This document shows, piece after piece, positions 1 to 9,035 of a stretch of 64,000 bases of DNA (within the stretch, counting starts at the first letter, position 1; each line of letters begins with the position of its first letter). The stretch is from Nitrospira sp. (GTDB taxonomy: Bacteria; Nitrospirota; Nitrospiria; Nitrospirales; Nitrospiraceae): assembly GCA_022843785.1 (NCBI GenBank), contig JALHMZ010000009.1:1-64000 (forward strand), written 5' to 3'. A program made the position numbers and the translations under genes. The notes under the pieces are model-generated. The model was given only the letters and a program-made list of their open reading frames with translations, made no database searches and was not told the DNA's origin.

Positions 1-777
1 GCGCCGGCGCAGCTGACGTTGCATAACTATCAAATCCTCTTCACGTCATCGACGCAGTATTCGATCGTGGACAGCACGACCAGCACGACATTGTCGTCGG
101 GAAATACCTATGTGTCCGGGGCGCCGATCACCTTTGACGGACTTCGCGTCACCCTCGCGAACGGGCAGGGGGGCGGACCACAGGCCGGCGATACATTTGC
201 GGTCAGCCTCAGCCCCCGCACGGTGCTGGCCAATCAGTCGTACACGACGGGGAACCCGATCAGTTTTGAGGGCGTGACGCTCACCCTCTCAAACAATACC
301 GGCGCTCCCGCGGCCTGGGATTTGTTTGCCGTTGTGTCGGGCATGCAATATCAGGGTGATGCCGGCGTGCACTCGATAGAAATCGGTACGGGTCAGACGG
401 TGCCGACGAATGCCGGGGGTGATCGCGCGTTTATGTCCGGCGCGGTCGACCTTTTTGCCACGGCAAAACAGCTCGTCGGGTCGCTGCGGGGCAATGACCG
501 CGAAGGAATTTCTCAGGCGCTGGGCGGGTTGAATCGGGGGTTGTCGCAGATTGTGGCCATCCAGGGTGAAGTCGGAGCGGTCTCCAATCGGATGACTACC
601 AGCGCGGGGAAATTGGAGGAAGCGAAGGGATTTGTGCTTCAAACACTCTCGCAAACGGAGGATGTCGACCTGGCTAAAGCGATATCCGATCTGACCCTTC
701 AGCAATTTGCCATTGAGGCGGCGGGCCGGACGTTGACCAGAGTGTTCGAGAGTTCGCTCTTGAACTATCTCCGGTAA
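1..777 (+). CDS. flgL: Flagellar hook-associated protein 3 (FlgL), C-terminal part; 5' end outside window
   Basis: The open frame runs in from base 1, so the gene is cut by the window edge; a TTG at 19 is an internal Leu codon, not a start. FlgL forms the hook-filament junction together with FlgK. The visible 258 residues hold two FlgL-type beta segments ending in DTFAV and DLFAV, then a long helical tail and the typical FlgL/flagellin C-terminal helix ending SLLNYLR. That C-terminal helix is the D0-like part that packs in the filament core. The downstream order csrA-fliW is common after flgL in many flagellated bacteria and supports the call. Flagellin itself lies 40 kb away, so this is not fliC. 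An N-terminal half with a flagellin-like helix should lie just upstream. Confidence 0.9.
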   Translation, partial: APAQLTLHNYQILFTSSTQYSIVDSTTSTTLSSGNTYVSGAPITFDGLRVTLANGQGGGPQAGDTFAVSLSPRTVLANQSYTTGNPISFEGVTLTLSNNTGAPAAWDLFAVVSGMQYQGDAGVHSIEIGTGQTVPTNAGGDRAFMSGAVDLFATAKQLVGSLRGNDREGISQALGGLNRGLSQIVAIQGEVGAVSNRMTTSAGKLEEAKGFVLQTLSQTEDVDLAKAISDLTLQQFAIEAAGRTLTRVFESSLLNYLR

Positions 778-791
778 GCGATGGGCGCGGA

Positions 792-818
792 TCAAGTCCC
801 CGGATGAATAACCGATAG
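792..818 (+). promoter_or_regulatory. Sigma-28 (FliA)-like promoter upstream of csrA
   Basis: TCAAGTCC (792-799), an 11-nt spacer, then ACCGATAG (811-818). The known sigma-28 consensus is TAAAGTTT-N11-GCCGATAA. The -35 box is identical to the one before flagellin (41412-41419) and the spacer is the same length. Transcription would start around 825, giving a leader of about 30 nt before csrA. Confidence 0.55.
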
Positions 819-856
819 GAGTTCGGAGGACGTATGCTTCGCCTGGAAGTCCCGCT

Positions 857-1102
857 ATGCTGGTTCTGACACGTCGCTGTGGAGAAGCTGTGACGATCGG
901 CCCCGATATTCGGGTCGTCGTGTTGGGGATCAAGGGAGGGCAGATTCGCCTGGGCATTGAAGCGCCGAAGACCGTCGATGTGCACCGCGATGAAGTCCAG
1001 GCCAGAATTCTCAACGAAAATCAGCTGGCGGCAAAAACCAGTGCCATCCCGATCGAGGCGTTCCGGCACCTAGTTCAGCGGACGCGCCGTCGAGTGCGAT
1101 AG
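857..1102 (+). CDS. csrA: Carbon storage regulator CsrA
   Basis: An 81-residue CsrA/RsmA protein. It begins MLVLTRRCGEAVTIG, the canonical first strand, and contains IRLGIEAPKTVDVHRDEV, which carries the conserved RNA-binding GIEAP..V.V.R.E pattern. CsrA dimers bind GGA motifs in mRNA leaders and repress translation; in flagellated bacteria with FliW the target is flagellin. The C-terminal tail after residue 60 is longer and more basic (ending RTRRRVR) than the 61-residue E. coli protein. The start at 857 has GGAAG at 845-849. A stronger GGAGGA at 825-830 instead serves an 11-codon frame (834-869) that overlaps the csrA start. Five GGA triplets lie in the 60 nt before the start, which suggests autoregulation. 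fliW follows after 12 nt. Confidence 0.96.
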   Translation: MLVLTRRCGEAVTIGPDIRVVVLGIKGGQIRLGIEAPKTVDVHRDEVQARILNENQLAAKTSAIPIEAFRHLVQRTRRRVR

Positions 1103-1114
1103 GAGTAGGATTGA

Positions 1115-1588
1115 ATGATCACACAGTGCAGATCCAGCCGTTTCGGCACCCTCGAGATCCACGACGACAGTGTCCTTACCTTTCCATCGGGGCTGCTCGG
1201 TTTTCCCCAAAGTCGCCGGTATGTGATCCTCGACCACGATACGGAGGCGCCCTTTAAGTGGCTCCAATCGCTCGACGAGCCGGCCCTGGCGTTCGTGATC
1301 ATCGACCCGGATCTGTTGCTGGCTGACTATCACATTCAAGTGCCCGACGACGCGCTGGCCGAGGTGCAGGGGAGTGAGGAGAGCGATTTAGCGACGGCGG
1401 TGATTTTGACCATCCCGTCGGATGATCCCGGCCGGATGACTGCCAACCTGCGCGGGCCGCTGCTGATGAATCAACGCACCAAGCTGTGCAAACAGTTGGT
1501 GCTTTCAGATGAGTTCCCGACGCGCCATCCGCTCTTTCCGGTCACCGCACCGGACTCGACGCAATGCCTCGCGCAGGCGCAGTCGTAA
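1115..1588 (+). CDS. fliW: Flagellar assembly factor FliW
   Basis: A 157-residue FliW. The FliW core is clear: FGTLEI at the N-terminus, LTFPSGLLGFP, WLQSLDEPALAFVIIDP, a VILTIP strand, then TANLRGPLLMN near the end. FliW binds free flagellin and antagonises CsrA, so it links flagellin level to flagellin translation. AGGAGTAGG sits just before the ATG. The gene is 12 nt downstream of csrA and probably co-transcribed with it from the sigma-28-like promoter at 792. The CsrA partner is adjacent and flagellin, the expected third partner, is at 41540 in the same window. The tail after residue 145 is not conserved. Confidence 0.96.
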   Translation: MITQCRSSRFGTLEIHDDSVLTFPSGLLGFPQSRRYVILDHDTEAPFKWLQSLDEPALAFVIIDPDLLLADYHIQVPDDALAEVQGSEESDLATAVILTIPSDDPGRMTANLRGPLLMNQRTKLCKQLVLSDEFPTRHPLFPVTAPDSTQCLAQAQS

Positions 1589-1835
1589 TCTCAGCCGCAG
1601 TCTGTTTCATGTGTGGTCGCCCATCCGATGCGCGGGTTCCCGCACGTGCGTACTGACTGTTCACCTCCGCGCCCAACAAAGGACCAATGGCTCTAGTCTA
1701 GGTCAATTTTCCTGATTGCGCATTCCTGGATATCGTGTAGAGTTGCGCTGTGTCGGAACACGAACCAGACGGATTCCGTCAGACCCCAGACGAGATGCCC
1801 ATGCCGCAGCGTTTCTCAAGTGTTACCCCGGAGCA

Positions 1836-4484
1836 ATGATGCACGTGAGCCGGTGTCCTGTACGGCAGGGGTGGTATCATCTCGCATGGACGATGGCTAT
1901 CAGCCTCGCGCTGATGGCTGGGGCACTCGCTCCCACAGTCGCCGCTGACATCAGCTACGTGTACGACGACGCCGGCCGCCTGCGCGCCGTCATCGATCCG
2001 GCCACCGACACCGCGATCTACGCCTACGACAGCGTCGGCAACCTGACCGGCATCACGCGGCAGCCCTCCACCACCAAAGCCGTGGTTCAGTTCACGCCCG
2101 CCTCCGGTCCCGTCGGTACCACCGTGACGATCTATGGCACGGGCTTCAGCGCCACACCGGCCTCGAATGTCGTGAAGTTCAACGGCACCACTGCCACGGT
2201 CCTCACCGCGAGCACAACGGTCTTGACCGCGAATGTCCCGGCTGCTGCCACCAGCGGTCCCATCAGCGTCACCGTCGGTGGGATCACCGCGACGAGTTCA
2301 GCCTCCTTTACAGTGGGCACCGGCGGAGCCCCCACGCTGTCGAATGTCAGTCCCGCTGTTGGAAACTACGGGGCGACTGTGACGCTCACCGGCACCAACT
2401 ACGACACGACACTGATCAATAATCGCGTCGCCTTCGCCGGGGCGATGGGCGCCGTCGCCACCGCGACGAGTACGACGATCACTGTGCCTGTGCCCAGCAC
2501 CGCGCAAACGGGATTTCTCTCGGTCTCGACAATCAATGGCAAGGCCACCAGCAGTGCTGAGTTCTTTGTCGCCCCACCCGGTGTGGTCTCGGCGGATGTC
2601 CAATATACGGGTCGCATCACTGTGGATGGCCCCACCGTCATGGCCTCGATCACCACGACGAACAAGACCGGCCTCATGGTCTTCGACGGCACAGCGGGGC
2701 AACGCGTGAGTATTGGTTTGAGCGCCGTGACCGTCACGCAGTTCACCGCGACGGCCTATCGCCCGGACGGGGTTTCCATGTTGCTCACCGTCCCCAGTTT
2801 CAACACCGGCGGCGGCAGCCTTGATCTCGGGGTGTTACCCCTGACCGGTACCTATACAATCGTGCTCGATCCCGTGAGTACCTACACCGGCAACATCACC
2901 GTGACTGTCTCGACCGAGTTAACCGGGACGATCATCCCGGGCGGCGCGGCTGTCCCGATTGCCATCAACCGCGTGGGCCAGAATGCCCGCTATACCTTTA
3001 CCGGCACCGCCGGACAAACCATCAGCCTGGGCGTGACTCCCGTCACGATCACGTCGGTGAATCTCTCCATCCTCAAGCCGGATGGCACCGCCCTCGTCGC
3101 CCCTGCGTCGTTCGGGACCAGCGGTGGCGCGATCGACTGCCAAGTCCTGCCGGTCTCCGGCACCTATGTTATTCTGATCGATCCCGTCAATGCCAATACC
3201 GGTAGTGTGACGATCCGGCTCTACAACACCCCCGATGTCACCGGGACCATTACGGTTGACGGGGCCGCTGTGACCACCCCCGCGCTCACGATCCCCGGCC
3301 GGCGTGCCCGCTATACGTTCAGCGGGACGGCGGGCAACTGGGTGAATCTGGGGCTCACCGCCGTCACGATTACATCGAGTACGGTGTCGATGCTGAACCC
3401 TGATGGCACGACGCTGGTCTCGACGTCCATCGGCACTGCTGGAGGCAGCCTCGATCCCACGACGACCTTGCCCACGACCGGCACCTACACCATCGTCGTC
3501 GATCCGACCGGCCTCGCCACCGGCGCCATGACTCTCACGCTCACCTCGCCATTGACCGGGACCATCACGCTGGATGGGGCCACTGTGCCACTCAGCCTCA
3601 CCAAGGCGGGCCGCACCGCGCGCTATACGTTCAGCGGAACCAGTGGACAATGGCTGAGTCTGGGGCTCGCGCCCGTGACGATTGCCTCCGTCACCGTGAC
3701 GCTGCTCAACCCCAATGGGAGCACGCTGGCCTCGAGCTCGGTCGGCACGGCCAGCGGTGGGCTGGAGCCACCGAGTACCTTGCCGACAACCGGCACCTAC
3801 ACAATTGTGGTCGATCCAGCGGGGACCAATACGGGGAATATCACGCTGAAACTCATGTCCTATCTCAGTGGGACGTTGAACTTGAACGGCGTGGCGACCG
3901 TGGCCGCCATTACGCCGATTGGCCGCAATGCGCTCTATACCTTTACCGGTACAGCGGGGCAATGGGTGAGCCTGGGGATGACCGCAGTTACGATCACCTC
4001 GTCGACCATCACACTCTGGAAACCGGATGGGACGCAACTGACCTCAACCTCAGTGGACACGACTGGCAAGAGTCTCGATCCGCCCGTGCTCCCCACCACC
4101 GGCACCTATACGGTCACGGTGAATCCGGCGCTCCAGTACACCGGCAACATCACGCTCACGCTTTCGACGGAGGTGACGGGCTCAGTCACGGTCAATGCCG
4201 CCGCGACGCCGGTCGCACTCAGCCGCGCGGGACAGAACGCCCGCTATACCTTTGCGGGCACTGCCAGCCAGTCAGTGACGGTGAAAATCACTGGGAATAC
4301 ACTGGGGAGTGTCGCCGTGAATCTCTACACACCCAGCGGTGGGCTCCAAACAGCACTGACGAGTGCCGCCGCCAGTTTCAATCTCCCAACTGTGACGCTG
4401 ACGACTACTGGGGCCTACACCATCACCCTGAATCCCACGACGACGGCTACTGGCAGCCTCAACCTCCAGGTGACGAGCCCATGA
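1836..4484 (+). CDS. Secreted TIG/PPC-repeat protein with an N-terminal YD dyad, RHS-associated
   Basis: An 882-residue exported protein. I start it at the tandem ATG at 1836/1839, which has CCGGAG just before it and gives a signal peptide (hydrophobic MAISLALMAGALAP, then Ala-rich cleavage region). The mature N-terminus carries two YD-type units (YVYDDAGRL and YAYDSVGNL), the RHS-repeat motif. Two IPT/TIG immunoglobulin-like domains follow, at roughly residues 75-150 and 155-240. The rest is six tandem units of about 100-105 residues, each with a [AL]xYTFxGTAGQ motif, PDGT and GTYTI.[VL][DN]P, resembling bacterial pre-peptidase C-terminal (PPC) domains. The stop overlaps the ATG of the RHS gene (ATGA), so the two are translationally coupled. 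The function is unknown; a surface adhesin or an RHS partner is an inference. Confidence 0.75.
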   Translation: MMHVSRCPVRQGWYHLAWTMAISLALMAGALAPTVAADISYVYDDAGRLRAVIDPATDTAIYAYDSVGNLTGITRQPSTTKAVVQFTPASGPVGTTVTIYGTGFSATPASNVVKFNGTTATVLTASTTVLTANVPAAATSGPISVTVGGITATSSASFTVGTGGAPTLSNVSPAVGNYGATVTLTGTNYDTTLINNRVAFAGAMGAVATATSTTITVPVPSTAQTGFLSVSTINGKATSSAEFFVAPPGVVSADVQYTGRITVDGPTVMASITTTNKTGLMVFDGTAGQRVSIGLSAVTVTQFTATAYRPDGVSMLLTVPSFNTGGGSLDLGVLPLTGTYTIVLDPVSTYTGNITVTVSTELTGTIIPGGAAVPIAINRVGQNARYTFTGTAGQTISLGVTPVTITSVNLSILKPDGTALVAPASFGTSGGAIDCQVLPVSGTYVILIDPVNANTGSVTIRLYNTPDVTGTITVDGAAVTTPALTIPGRRARYTFSGTAGNWVNLGLTAVTITSSTVSMLNPDGTTLVSTSIGTAGGSLDPTTTLPTTGTYTIVVDPTGLATGAMTLTLTSPLTGTITLDGATVPLSLTKAGRTARYTFSGTSGQWLSLGLAPVTIASVTVTLLNPNGSTLASSSVGTASGGLEPPSTLPTTGTYTIVVDPAGTNTGNITLKLMSYLSGTLNLNGVATVAAITPIGRNALYTFTGTAGQWVSLGMTAVTITSSTITLWKPDGTQLTSTSVDTTGKSLDPPVLPTTGTYTVTVNPALQYTGNITLTLSTEVTGSVTVNAAATPVALSRAGQNARYTFAGTASQSVTVKITGNTLGSVAVNLYTPSGGLQTALTSAAASFNLPTVTLTTTGAYTITLNPTTTATGSLNLQVTSP

Positions 4485-7400
4485 GCTTCCTATTTCGACG
4501 AATCCAACATGCTGCCAGACCTATAGCGGGGCGTCTCAGTCTGATACTGCTACTCTTCATGAATGGCCCTGAGGCCTCCGGATTTACCCCCTCAGTGGGA
4601 GGGAGTGTGAACGGCATGCCGATCCCGTCCGGCTATGTTCTCACAGGAGGAATGACGACAACGGTGTATGCGGCCGAGCATGCATTACCCTCCTCGTTTA
4701 ATGCGTCTTCCTTCTATGATGCTGTGATTTGGGTACCTGCTGGGACGATACTGTCATCTGACTGGGGCGGGCCATGGATGGGGGGCATCATTGTACGGTG
4801 TGCGCCAGGTGCCGGTGACGCAGGGGGATACCAAGCACGGAATCCACTGACTGACGGTCCGATTACCACAATATCGTGGGGTACAACCTGCTGGGCCTAT
4901 GATCCTTCGATCGTCACCTTCTTTCATTTTGCGGGCCAGCCCAATGGGCCGGTCTTTCCTGACCCCCAGCCGGAGGAGGCGAAGAACCCGGGCGACGGGT
5001 TTACCTGCGCAGGGGAACCCTGCGATACCAAGACCGGCCTCTACTACCAAACTGACACCGACATCGACGTGCCCGATGTCATGCCGATCAAGCTGACGCG
5101 AACCTACCGGACAAAAGATACGGGGAAGCGGGCGTTCGGCATTGGTGCCAGTCATCCCTATGACCAGTTGATGCTCCGCGACGATCTGTGTGCCGAAGTG
5201 CGGGTGTACTTGCCGGATGGAGCGTACATTGCCTTTCTCCGTACCAGCGGCACCAATTGTCTTGATAGTGTCCTGCAGCACACGACGACACAAACCGCGT
5301 TCTATGGCGCGACCCTCGCGTGGGATCAAACGTTTCAACGCTATCGCCTGAAGTTCAAGGATGGGACGGAGTGGCGCTTCAGCGACTATGGCTCGTTGGT
5401 CGCGATGCTGGATCGGAACGGGAACCAACTCACATTGACCCGCGCGGCAGGCGGCGGACTCGCCGGCAACCTCACCAAGATTACGACACCCAACGGCCGC
5501 TACCTCACCTTCGCCTACGACACGAGCAACCGCATCACGCAGGTCACCGACATTCTGGGCCGGACGGTCACCTATACGTACGATGCGAGTGGCAACTTAT
5601 GGAAGGTGACCAATCCTGTATCCGGTGTGAGCGAGTACACCTACGATGCGTCGCACCGCTTGCTCACGATGAAGGAACCGAACGGCAATACGCATGTGAC
5701 CAACGTGTACGATGCGAACGGACGGGTGCAGACCCAAACGCAGGCAGACAGCACGACCTATCAGTTTGCCTATACGGTGGACGGCAGCGGCAACGTGACG
5801 CAAACCGATGTGACCGATCCGAGAGGGTATGTCAAACGGTTTATGTTCAACAGCGCGGGACTCACGGCCTCCACCATCGACGCCTTGGGCCAACCGGAAG
5901 CGCAGGAGACCACCTATGAATGGCAAGCGGGGACGAATCTGTTGCTCAGTGTGACCGATCAGTTGAGCCGTAAGACGGCCTATACGTACGATGCCAAGGG
6001 CAATGTGCTCACGGTGACCAGACTCGCCACCACGCCCCAAGCCGTGACGACCACCTTTACCTACGAGCCGACCTATAATCAGATCGCTACCGTCACGGAT
6101 CCCCTGGGTGCGGGGCATACCACGACATTTGGCTATGACACCAAGGGCAATCTCGCGACGATCACGAATGCGCTGAACAAGATCACGACGATCACGGTCA
6201 ATCCCCAGGGGCAGCCGCTCACGATCAAAGACCCACTCAACAACATCACAACGTTCACCTATGAACTCGGCGATCTGATTGCGGGCAAAGACCCGTTGAA
6301 TCGGACCACCACACGGATGCTCGATGCGGCGGGACGGCTGCGCAGTCTCATCAATCCGCTGGGGCAGAAGACGGTCTATACGCCGGATGCGTTAGACCGG
6401 ATTACCCAACTGACTGATGCGATCAATGGCGTGACCCAGTTCGGCTACGACGCCAACAGCAATCTGCTCACCGTGACCGATGCCAAGAGCCAGCAGACGG
6501 TGTATACCTACAGCAACATGAACCGGACGGGCACGAGGCAAGATCCGCTACTCAATACCGAGACCTACACATACGATAACAACGGCAACTTGGCCACGGT
6601 GACAGACCGGAAGAGCCAGGTCACGACCAATACCTACGATCCGTTGAATCGGAGAACGAAGACGACGTTTCAGGACGGAACGAGTACCAACTATACCTAC
6701 GATGCGGGGAACCGGATCACGCAGGTGGACGAAAAGGATGCCAGCAATGTCGTGACGGCGACGATCACCAGAACGTATGATGGCCTGGACCGGCTCACAC
6801 AGGAAGTGACTGCCGAGGGCACGGTGAACTATACCTACGACAATGCGAGCCGCCGCGCGACGATGACGGTGGTCGGGCAACCGCAAGTCGTCTACACCTA
6901 CGACAATGCCAATCGCCTGACCACCATTGTCCAAGGCACGAGCATGGTCACCATTGCCTACGATGATGCGGACAGACGCACCAGTGTGACCTATCCGAAT
7001 ACGAACAAGGTCGAATATCTCTACAACGTCGCCTCGGAGCTGACGACCGTTACCTATAAAAAGGGCACGACCACACTGGGGACGCTCACGTACACATATG
7101 ATACAGCCGGGAATCGCATCAAAACCGGCGGCACGTTTGCGCGAAGTAACATTCCTCCAGCCCTCGCTGCTACGACGTACAACGCCAATAACCAGCAGAC
7201 GGCATTCGGAGCCGCCACCGAGACCTACGACCTCAATGGCAACCTCGCCACGTTCACCGACGCCGGCGGCACCACGACGTACACCTGGAATGCCCGCAAT
7301 CAGCTGACCGCGATCAGCGGCCCTAGCCTCTCCGCCACCTTTACGTATGACTCATTCGGTCGGAGAACCGGCAAGACCAGCAATGCCACCACGACCAATT

Positions 7401-8065
7401 TTGTCTATGATGGACTCAATCCAGTACAGGAGAAGGCAGGGGCCACAGTGACCGCCAATCTCCTGACCGGATTGGGCATCGACGAATTCTTCACGAGAAC
7501 TGACGGGGTTGGAGTAAGAGCCCTTCTCCCCGATATCCTCGGCTCAACCGTTGCATTGGGTGATGGCACAGGAACCTTACAAACCCAGTACACCTATGAG
7601 CCATTCGGCGTGACGACGCAGACAGGTGCGGTTTCAACCAACAGCTACAAATACACTGGACGGGAAGATGACGGCTCAGGACTCATGTACTACCGAGCAC
7701 GGTATTATCAGCCGAGATTGCAGCGGTTTATTAGCGAGGATCCGATTGGATTCAGGGGACGGCAAATGAATCTATACGGCTATGTTCGCAATGCGCCCAC
7801 AATCTACATCGATCCTTATGGATTACTTGATATTCACATAACCGATCCCATCCCCAAGAAAAAGAAAGAAGTGTGCGATCCAACATTTGGCCCACCGAAC
7901 CCAATTCCACTTCCACCACCTCTGCCTGATCCGTATGAAGGGTTAATCGATAAAGTGAACAGCGCTATGACAATCAATGTCCTGCCAAACTTGCAAGGGT
8001 CTGTTACTGTCACACCGGATTATAGTAATCCTGGCATAATCCTCTTTAAGTTTACTTCCGAGTGA
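4481..8065 (+). CDS. RHS/YD-repeat secreted protein
   Basis: A 1194-residue RHS-family protein. The ATG at 4481 overlaps the previous stop (ATGA). A signal-peptide-like segment (LSLILLLF) follows a basic N-terminus. A DUF6531-like entry (DTKTGLYYQTDTDIDVP) precedes more than 20 YD repeats (YTYDASGNL, FGYDTKGNL, YTYDNANRL and similar) that build the RHS beta-shell. The RHS core ends with YYRARYYQPRLQRFISEDPIG, then NLYGYVRNAP and DPYGL. After the DPYGL boundary only about 80 variable residues remain, rich in Pro and Lys; I recognise no toxin fold in them. RHS proteins often deliver toxic C-terminal tips or act at the surface. The TPR gene 10 nt downstream takes the place of an immunity gene but does not look like one. 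Confidence 0.9.
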   Translation: MSFLFRRIQHAARPIAGRLSLILLLFMNGPEASGFTPSVGGSVNGMPIPSGYVLTGGMTTTVYAAEHALPSSFNASSFYDAVIWVPAGTILSSDWGGPWMGGIIVRCAPGAGDAGGYQARNPLTDGPITTISWGTTCWAYDPSIVTFFHFAGQPNGPVFPDPQPEEAKNPGDGFTCAGEPCDTKTGLYYQTDTDIDVPDVMPIKLTRTYRTKDTGKRAFGIGASHPYDQLMLRDDLCAEVRVYLPDGAYIAFLRTSGTNCLDSVLQHTTTQTAFYGATLAWDQTFQRYRLKFKDGTEWRFSDYGSLVAMLDRNGNQLTLTRAAGGGLAGNLTKITTPNGRYLTFAYDTSNRITQVTDILGRTVTYTYDASGNLWKVTNPVSGVSEYTYDASHRLLTMKEPNGNTHVTNVYDANGRVQTQTQADSTTYQFAYTVDGSGNVTQTDVTDPRGYVKRFMFNSAGLTASTIDALGQPEAQETTYEWQAGTNLLLSVTDQLSRKTAYTYDAKGNVLTVTRLATTPQAVTTTFTYEPTYNQIATVTDPLGAGHTTTFGYDTKGNLATITNALNKITTITVNPQGQPLTIKDPLNNITTFTYELGDLIAGKDPLNRTTTRMLDAAGRLRSLINPLGQKTVYTPDALDRITQLTDAINGVTQFGYDANSNLLTVTDAKSQQTVYTYSNMNRTGTRQDPLLNTETYTYDNNGNLATVTDRKSQVTTNTYDPLNRRTKTTFQDGTSTNYTYDAGNRITQVDEKDASNVVTATITRTYDGLDRLTQEVTAEGTVNYTYDNASRRATMTVVGQPQVVYTYDNANRLTTIVQGTSMVTIAYDDADRRTSVTYPNTNKVEYLYNVASELTTVTYKKGTTTLGTLTYTYDTAGNRIKTGGTFARSNIPPALAATTYNANNQQTAFGAATETYDLNGNLATFTDAGGTTTYTWNARNQLTAISGPSLSATFTYDSFGRRTGKTSNATTTNFVYDGLNPVQEKAGATVTANLLTGLGIDEFFTRTDGVGVRALLPDILGSTVALGDGTGTLQTQYTYEPFGVTTQTGAVSTNSYKYTGREDDGSGLMYYRARYYQPRLQRFISEDPIGFRGRQMNLYGYVRNAPTIYIDPYGLLDIHITDPIPKKKKEVCDPTFGPPNPIPLPPPLPDPYEGLIDKVNSAMTINVLPNLQGSVTVTPDYSNPGIILFKFTSE

Positions 8066-8075
8066 GGGATACACT

Positions 8076-9035
8076 GTGAATCGAAGATGGATCTATAGCC
8101 TTCTCCCAGTGCTCCTGATCGTCTGGCTCCTATTGTCTATCACGCCCTCCTCAGCGGGCGTGACAATTCCTGTGCGCCCACAAGACAGTTTTGATTTTGA
8201 TGGGACGGCGGAACAAGCGATCCAGTACGCAAACGCCTATCTTCAACGCCATGCCACCGAGGAGGCAGCTGGACAACAGTTGCGTCTACGGGGATCCTCA
8301 AAGGATGCGCTCGATACCCTTGAACGACAGGCTCAACTAGCTCCAACAGATTTCACTCTTCAGACGGCCCTGGGGGTCGCGTTATATGGGGCATCACGCG
8401 CGAAGGAGGCACAGCGCGTCTTTGAACAGGCGGTCCGCACGAACCCATCATATGCCATCGGGCATTGCTATCTTGGATATCTGGCGCATTATGAAAAAGA
8501 CTTGAATGGTTACGTAAAGCACTTCGAACAGGCGATTCAGGCCGATCCTACGTATGTACCAGCCTATAATTCCTTGGCCATGGGGTATTTAGTGATAGGG
8601 TACAGTGATGCGGCACTTCGTGTCCTGACGCAGGGCATCGCCCGATTTCCAGATGAAACATCCTTCTTCTCCAACCGGGCATATATCTATGTTAGCCAGG
8701 AGCGTTGGGAAGCCGCCCAAGAGATCCTTCAGCAGGCGATTGCCAAACAGCCAACGGAGCACAACCGGCTACTGCTGGGTATGATTTTATTGAAACGTCA
8801 AGAGTATGAGCGTGCGAGAGCGGTATATACCTCTATTTTTGAAACAAACCCCAAGAGTATTGTGGCATTGGCTGGTCTTGCCGAGAGTTATAAAAAACAG
8901 CACGATCATACGAAAGCGATCGCCCTGATCGAACAAGCCATTGCGCTTGAGCCGGCAAACAAAGATTTGCACGATGAACTTCGCGAACACCAAGAGGCTT
9001 ATCGCAACTGGAAGAATCAAGAAAAGAAAGAGTAA
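8076..9035 (+). CDS. Secreted tetratricopeptide-repeat (TPR) protein
   Basis: A 319-residue protein starting at GTG 8076, with GAGGG seven bases upstream. Residues 5-27 form a hydrophobic signal/anchor (LLPVLLIVWLLLSITPSSAG). From about residue 70 to 310 there are six or seven TPR units, for example ALGVALYGASRAKEAQRVFE, SLAMGYLVIGYSDAALRVL and ALAGLAESYKKQHDHTKAIAL. TPRs mediate protein contacts; no catalytic domain is seen. It lies 10 nt after the RHS gene and directly before a decayed RHS tip that begins right after its stop codon, in the same frame. It could have been inserted with the current RHS C-terminus as a cassette. An accessory or export partner of the RHS protein is the best inference. 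Confidence 0.8.
   Translation: MNRRWIYSLLPVLLIVWLLLSITPSSAGVTIPVRPQDSFDFDGTAEQAIQYANAYLQRHATEEAAGQQLRLRGSSKDALDTLERQAQLAPTDFTLQTALGVALYGASRAKEAQRVFEQAVRTNPSYAIGHCYLGYLAHYEKDLNGYVKHFEQAIQADPTYVPAYNSLAMGYLVIGYSDAALRVLTQGIARFPDETSFFSNRAYIYVSQERWEAAQEILQQAIAKQPTEHNRLLLGMILLKRQEYERARAVYTSIFETNPKSIVALAGLAESYKKQHDHTKAIALIEQAIALEPANKDLHDELREHQEAYRNWKNQEKKE

Noticed and set aside
1716..1835. In-frame extension of the TIG/PPC protein upstream to a TTG at 1716
   Set aside because: The extension is Arg-rich, lacks a ribosome site and would bury the signal peptide; the tandem ATG at 1836/1839 has CCGGAG in front.
2919..4037. Long reverse open frame (372 codons) under the PPC repeats
   Set aside because: Antisense shadow of a strongly patterned repeat gene; composition is Arg/Gly/His-rich with no domain.
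7833..8065. RHS C-terminal tip as a toxin domain
   Set aside because: Only about 80 Pro/Lys-rich residues follow the DPYGL boundary and no nuclease, deaminase or other toxin motif is visible.
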